Origin: Methylobacterium sp. WL1
Lineage (GTDB): Bacteria > Pseudomonadota > Alphaproteobacteria > Rhizobiales > Beijerinckiaceae
Direction of reading: 5' to 3'
Length of the DNA stretch: 64,000 bases
Assembly: GCF_008000895.1 (NCBI RefSeq)
Contig: NZ_CP042823.1
Coordinates: 4,381,001-4,445,000 of the forward strand
Shown: one piece after another, positions 61,052 to 64,000 of the stretch
Layout of the letters: each line of letters opens with the position of its first letter
Numbering within the stretch: position 1 is the first letter of the stretch
Translations under genes and position numbers: made by a program
Notes under the pieces: generated by a model
Database searches by the model: none
The model's input: the letters and a program-made list of their open reading frames with translations, nothing else
Told to the model about the DNA's origin: nothing

Positions 61052-62104
61052 TCAGGCCGACTTCAGCTTGAGCTTGCCGTAGAGCTCCGGGTTTTCGGCG
61101 ATGACCTGTTCCAGCAGGGTCCAGTCGATCGCGTCGCGGCCGGGCTTCTTCTTGATGTAGCCCATCTCGGCGACGGAATCGGTCCGGTCGAGGATGAACT
61201 GCGTCTGGTTGCGGGCGTCCACCACCGAGGGCTGCCGGCCCATGGCGAGTTGGGCGTTGCTCATCGAGGTCTTGTAGTAGGAGCCGACGAGCTTGTTCAG
61301 GGCGGTCTGAGGGTCGCCCTCTGCCACGGCCTGGGCCTTCATCATGCCTTTGATCAGGGCTTTGACTGCCGCTGGGTTCTTGGAGATCAGCTCATTGCGC
61401 ACGGCGAGCACGCAGTCAGTATAGCCCTTGCCGTAGATGTCGGTGCCGTCGGAGAGCTTTACGGCGCCCTTCACGTCGGTCAACAGCGCCGTGCCGTAGG
61501 GCTCGATCGTGGAGATGATGTCGAGGGCGCCGGCGCGGAACGCCTCCACGGCCTCCGGGGTCGAGCCCATGTAGCGGACCGTAATGTCCTTGAAGGCGAC
61601 GCCATTCTTCTTCAGCCAGTCGTAGGGCAGCACTTCGAGCGTATCGAGCTGGAAGGTGCCGAGCGTCTTGCCCTTGAGCTTCTCCGGACTGTCGAGGCCC
61701 GGCTGGGCTACGAGCACGCAGCCCTCGATGCCGCCGCCCGCCACGATCTTCACCGGGGCACCCGCATCGTAGAGTGCCATGAAGCTGGTGTAGGGCATCA
61801 CGCCGGCATCGACCTGACCCATCCCGAGGAAGGTGACCTGATCGGAGAAGGTCGGCGTGTTCACGAAGTCGATGGTGAGACCGTCGTCCTTGGCGAGCTG
61901 CATCGCCTCGGCCAGGAAGAAGTTCAGGTTGCAGAAGCCGGTCCCGTGCGTCGCTCGGATACCGTTGGCCGCCATCGCATGGCCGATCGTGCCGGGCCCG
62001 ACGGCGAGCGTGAGCGCCGCGGCGGTTCCGCCGAGGAAGCGTCTGCGGGTGGGTTTGAACTGCGAGAAATCAGGAACGCGATAATCGCCGTGACGGTCGC
62101 ACAT
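61052..62104 (-). CDS. NitT/TauT-type ABC transporter substrate-binding protein
   Basis: A 350-aa SsuA/THI5-like periplasmic receptor with a Tat signal (TRRRFLGGTAAALTLAVGPG). Ligand-domain motifs include LNFFLAEAMQLAKDDGL, MGQVDAGVMPYTSFMALYDA and AFRAGALDIISTIEP. Members bind sulfonates, nitrate, pyrimidine precursors or other small anions and heterocycles. It is the first gene of the importer that precedes the deaminase-type amidohydrolase, so a nitrogen heterocycle is a reasonable ligand guess. Confidence 0.92.
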   Translation of the reverse strand: MCDRHGDYRVPDFSQFKPTRRRFLGGTAAALTLAVGPGTIGHAMAANGIRATHGTGFCNLNFFLAEAMQLAKDDGLTIDFVNTPTFSDQVTFLGMGQVDAGVMPYTSFMALYDAGAPVKIVAGGGIEGCVLVAQPGLDSPEKLKGKTLGTFQLDTLEVLPYDWLKKNGVAFKDITVRYMGSTPEAVEAFRAGALDIISTIEPYGTALLTDVKGAVKLSDGTDIYGKGYTDCVLAVRNELISKNPAAVKALIKGMMKAQAVAEGDPQTALNKLVGSYYKTSMSNAQLAMGRQPSVVDARNQTQFILDRTDSVAEMGYIKKKPGRDAIDWTLLEQVIAENPELYGKLKLKSA

Positions 62105-62614
62105 ATCGGCTCTCCTCAGGAGGCGGATGTTGGAGTCTTTCAGGCGGTGCGCCGGCTCCCGGCCGGACGCGCGACGATGTCGAGGTCGTGACGGGGGCAG
62201 AGCGGTCGAGGAGATCCGGTCACCCGGCAGCTCTCAGTATCGACGGCACGCCAACCCGTAGTCGCCGCTCTACGCGACGCTGCGCTAGCGAGCTCCTCAC
62301 AAGAAGCGTGCCATTCGCGACCGAATACGTCCGATGAGACGCGCTTCGGCAGACCCAGACATCCCTGCGCGTCGGCGATGGGGCGGGATGCGCCCGCCGT
62401 CGTGATGTTGAAGACGTCGCGTCCCGGTTCAGGCGGCGGAGAAGCTCGTATTCAATACGATAATTTTGACGTTCTCCGATGAATACCGCCATCCACGCGC
62501 GCAAGTGCCGCTAATATGCGCAAAGTCCTCGCCGGACTGCGGCCTCTTTCCCCTTCCCGTCGACCGGACGGCGGCCGACAATCGGATGGCCAATCCACGG
62601 GAGCTTCGGGATCG
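62105..62614. other. gene-free divergent promoter region
   Basis: No gene seen in 510 bp between the importer's binding protein and the interrupted binding-protein gene. It presumably holds promoters for both directions. Low-GC patch near 62455-62480. Confidence 0.45.
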
Positions 62615-62710
62615 ATGACGCATCTCACGCGGCGCAGCTTCGTCGGCGCAGCGGCGCTGCTCGCGGCACCAGCCCTCATCCGCCCATCCTTCGCAGCCGA
62701 CCCGGTCAAG
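62615..62710 (+). pseudogene. ABC solute-binding protein gene interrupted by IS3
   Basis: The first 32 codons encode a Tat-type signal peptide (MTHLTRRSFVGAAALLAAPA, then LIRPSFAADPVK) identical in style to the other binding proteins here. The frame is broken at 62711 by an IS3-family element. Beyond the IS (63981-64000) the sequence runs on in the same reading frame (PAEPTT), consistent with a simple insertion into a longer gene that leaves the window. Confidence 0.75.
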
Positions 62711-62775
62711 TGGCCTGCCCCCTGAAAAGTGGTCCTCCCTGATGTATGGCTTTGGGCCATTTGGAGGATGTTTTT

Positions 62776-63054
62776 ATGGGACGGAAGAAGCATACGGCTG
62801 AAGAGATCGTCGCTAAGCTGCGGCAGGTCGATGTCCTGGTCTCGCAGGGTCGCAAGGTTGCTGAAGCAATCCGGTCGATCGAGGTGACCGAGGTTACGTA
62901 TTACCGTTGGCGTTCCGAGTACGGCGGTCTGAAGGGTGATCAGGTCAAGCGGCTGAAGTCCTTGGAGACGGAGAACCTGCGTCTGCGTCGGGCGATCTCG
63001 GACCTGACGCTGGAGAAGCTCATTTTGAAGGAGGCAGCTTCGGGAAACTTCTGA
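62776..63054 (+). CDS. IS3 family transposase OrfA
   Basis: A 92-aa DNA-binding subunit: MGRKKHTAEEIVAKLRQVDV HTH region, EVTEVTYYRWRSEYGG, and a leucine-zipper-like helix (RLKSLETENLRLRRAISDLT). ATG 62776 follows GGAGG by 8 nt. Translation reaches TGA at 63052 in the 0 frame. A portion of ribosomes should shift at GGGAAAC to make the OrfAB transposase. Confidence 0.93.
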   Translation: MGRKKHTAEEIVAKLRQVDVLVSQGRKVAEAIRSIEVTEVTYYRWRSEYGGLKGDQVKRLKSLETENLRLRRAISDLTLEKLILKEAASGNF

Positions 63055-63074
63055 GCCCGGCTCGCCGCCGGGCT
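63042..63074 (+). promoter_or_regulatory. programmed -1 frameshift signal
   Basis: The slippery heptamer GGGAAAC (63042-63048) is in the correct X-XXY-YYZ phase, four codon positions before the orfA TGA region. It is followed 5 nt later by a perfect 7-bp stem AGCCCGG-N7-CCGGGCT (63054-63074). A -1 slip puts ribosomes exactly into the orfB frame. Confidence 0.8.
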
Positions 63075-63944
63075 TGTGTCGACTACGTCGTTGCCGAGCA
63101 CGGTGTGTCCGAACGCTTCGCTTGCCGTGTCCTGGGTCAGCATCGTTCGACGCAGCGCAAAGTCGCCGTGATGGTCGAGGACGAGGCTGCTTTGACGGCT
63201 GCTATCGTCGCCCTGGCTCTGCAGTATGGGCGCTACGGCTACCGTCGGATCACCGCGATGCTCCGGCGCGATGGCTGGACGGTGAACGTGAAGCGGGTCG
63301 AACGGATCTGGCGCCGCGAGGGCCTCAAGGTTCCCGCTCGCCAGCCGAAGCGGTCGCGCCTCTGGCTCAACGACGGCTCCTGCCTTCGCTTACGGCCCGA
63401 GCGTCCCGACCACGTCTGGTCCTACGACTTCGTCGAGCACCGCACGCACAATGGACGCAAGTACCGGATGCTGAACGTCATCGACGAGTTCACACGCGAG
63501 TGCCTGGCCATCCGCGTATCTCGTAAGCTGAAGGCATTGGACGTGATCGATGTACTCTCGGACCTGTTCAGCCTGCGCGGGGTGCCAGGGCATATCCGCT
63601 CGGACAACGGGCCGGAGTTCATCGCCAAGGCCGTTCAGGACTGGATCGCGGCGGTTGGATCAGCGACCGCCTACATCGAGCCGGGCAGTCCGTGGGAGAA
63701 CGGCTATTGCGAGAGCTTCAACGCGAAGCTGCGGGATGAACTTCTCAACGGCGAGGTGTTCTACACCCTCAAAGAGGCCAGCGTCGTGATCGAGCAATGG
63801 CGGAGGCACTACAACAGCATCCGGCCACACTCCTCACTCGGCTACCAGCCACCTGCGCCCGAGGTCGTCATCTGGCCAACCGAACCGAGCGGCTCAGGGC
63901 CGCTCGCTCACCCCGCCATCGTCACGCGACCGACGATGCACTAA
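63048..63944 (+). CDS. IS3 family transposase OrfB (DDE domain)
   Basis: About 298 residues read in the -1 frame after orfA. An HTH_21-like part (YGYRRITAMLRRDGWTVNVK) precedes the rve integrase core: first Asp in VWSYDFVEHRT, second in HIRSDNGPEF, and Glu in SPWENGYCESFNAKLRDELL (DDE triad complete). The end RPHSSLGYQPPAPE is typical. There is no ribosome-binding site of its own, so it is expressed mainly as an OrfAB fusion. An ATG at 63105 exists inside. Confidence 0.93.
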   Translation, partial: LLSPARRRACVDYVVAEHGVSERFACRVLGQHRSTQRKVAVMVEDEAALTAAIVALALQYGRYGYRRITAMLRRDGWTVNVKRVERIWRREGLKVPARQPKRSRLWLNDGSCLRLRPERPDHVWSYDFVEHRTHNGRKYRMLNVIDEFTRECLAIRVSRKLKALDVIDVLSDLFSLRGVPGHIRSDNGPEFIAKAVQDWIAAVGSATAYIEPGSPWENGYCESFNAKLRDELLNGEVFYTLKEASVVIEQWRRHYNSIRPHSSLGYQPPAPEVVIWPTEPSGSGPLAHPAIVTRPTMH

Positions 63945-64000
63945 CTTCGAACCTGGGCCACCGAATGGGGGCAGGCCAAGCCCGCCGAGCCGACGACGCC

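Larger units (their letters stand above)
62711..63977 (+). mobile_element. IS3-family insertion sequence, apparently complete
   Basis: A 1267-bp element with ends GGCCTGCCCCC at the left and GGGGGCAGGCC at the right (11-bp perfect terminal inverted repeats, extended imperfectly by GTGG-CC). It is flanked on both sides by AAG (62708-62710 and 63978-63980), a plausible 3-bp target duplication. It carries overlapping orfA and orfB with a -1 frameshift signal. It appears intact and potentially active. Confidence 0.9.

Overview
The window looks like a piece of a large, GC-rich genome or replicon from an alphaproteobacterium, most likely a Methylobacterium relative. That placement is an inference. 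It rests on the GC-rich codon use, an EcfG-like sigma factor with a GGAAC-type promoter, BA14K, CsbD, YidB and PAS/LuxR proteins, Crp/Fnr regulators, and IS3 and IS481 remnants. No rRNA, tRNA or CRISPR array was found.

Layout. (1) 83-3625: a class II aldolase gene divergent from a LysR regulator, followed by a SAF-domain NAD(P) oxidoreductase, which suggests a small sugar-acid catabolic locus. (2) 3626-5712: a scar of two MocR-type regulator fragments around a chimeric IS481/IS3 remnant with a duplicated IS end. (3) 5786-17796: a stress and envelope island. It holds small secreted proteins, an EcfG-like sigma factor with a NepR-like N-terminus, a divergent PAS-LuxR regulator, four CsbD-type proteins, membrane proteins, BA14K, YidB, a coiled-coil membrane protein and a LysM protein. 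Many of these genes are separated by perfect hairpins. (4) 18308-26224: a HAD phosphatase, a kinase-like protein, a YcaQ-like glycosylase whose start is frameshifted, a Gfo/Idh/MocA oxidoreductase, a lipoprotein hydrolase, a tyrosine recombinase and a PAS protein. (5) 26972-30886: a SRPBCC protein, two zinc alcohol dehydrogenases and a DUF4267-like protein. (6) 31040-37173: a multi-PAS regulator with a degenerate receiver, a Crp/Fnr regulator, a channel-like protein and a peptidoglycan-binding protein. (7) 37390-38105: IS481 and PAS debris.

(8) 38108-62104 is the main accessory feature: about 24 kb of nitrogen-compound catabolism genes. It has a RidA-MOSC-flavin/2Fe-2S reductase operon, an MHS-type transporter divergent from an XRE-cupin regulator, two amidohydrolases of the deaminase type, a dihydroorotase/hydantoinase-like enzyme, an N-carbamoyl amino acid hydrolase, an AtzH/HpxZ-like protein with an amidase, and three racemase-superfamily proteins. 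It also has a complete dipeptide-type ABC importer, an extra solute-binding protein and a NitT/TauT-type ABC importer. Read together, the genes could import a cyclic amide, ureide or purine/pyrimidine-like compound, deaminate it, open the ring and remove the carbamoyl group. The actual substrate cannot be read from the sequence. A repeated AGTGGA/TCCACT motif near the XRE-cupin gene may be its operator.

(9) 62615-64000: a further solute-binding protein gene cut after its Tat signal by an intact IS3-family element. The element carries a textbook -1 frameshift signal and appears to be flanked by a 3-bp AAG duplication.
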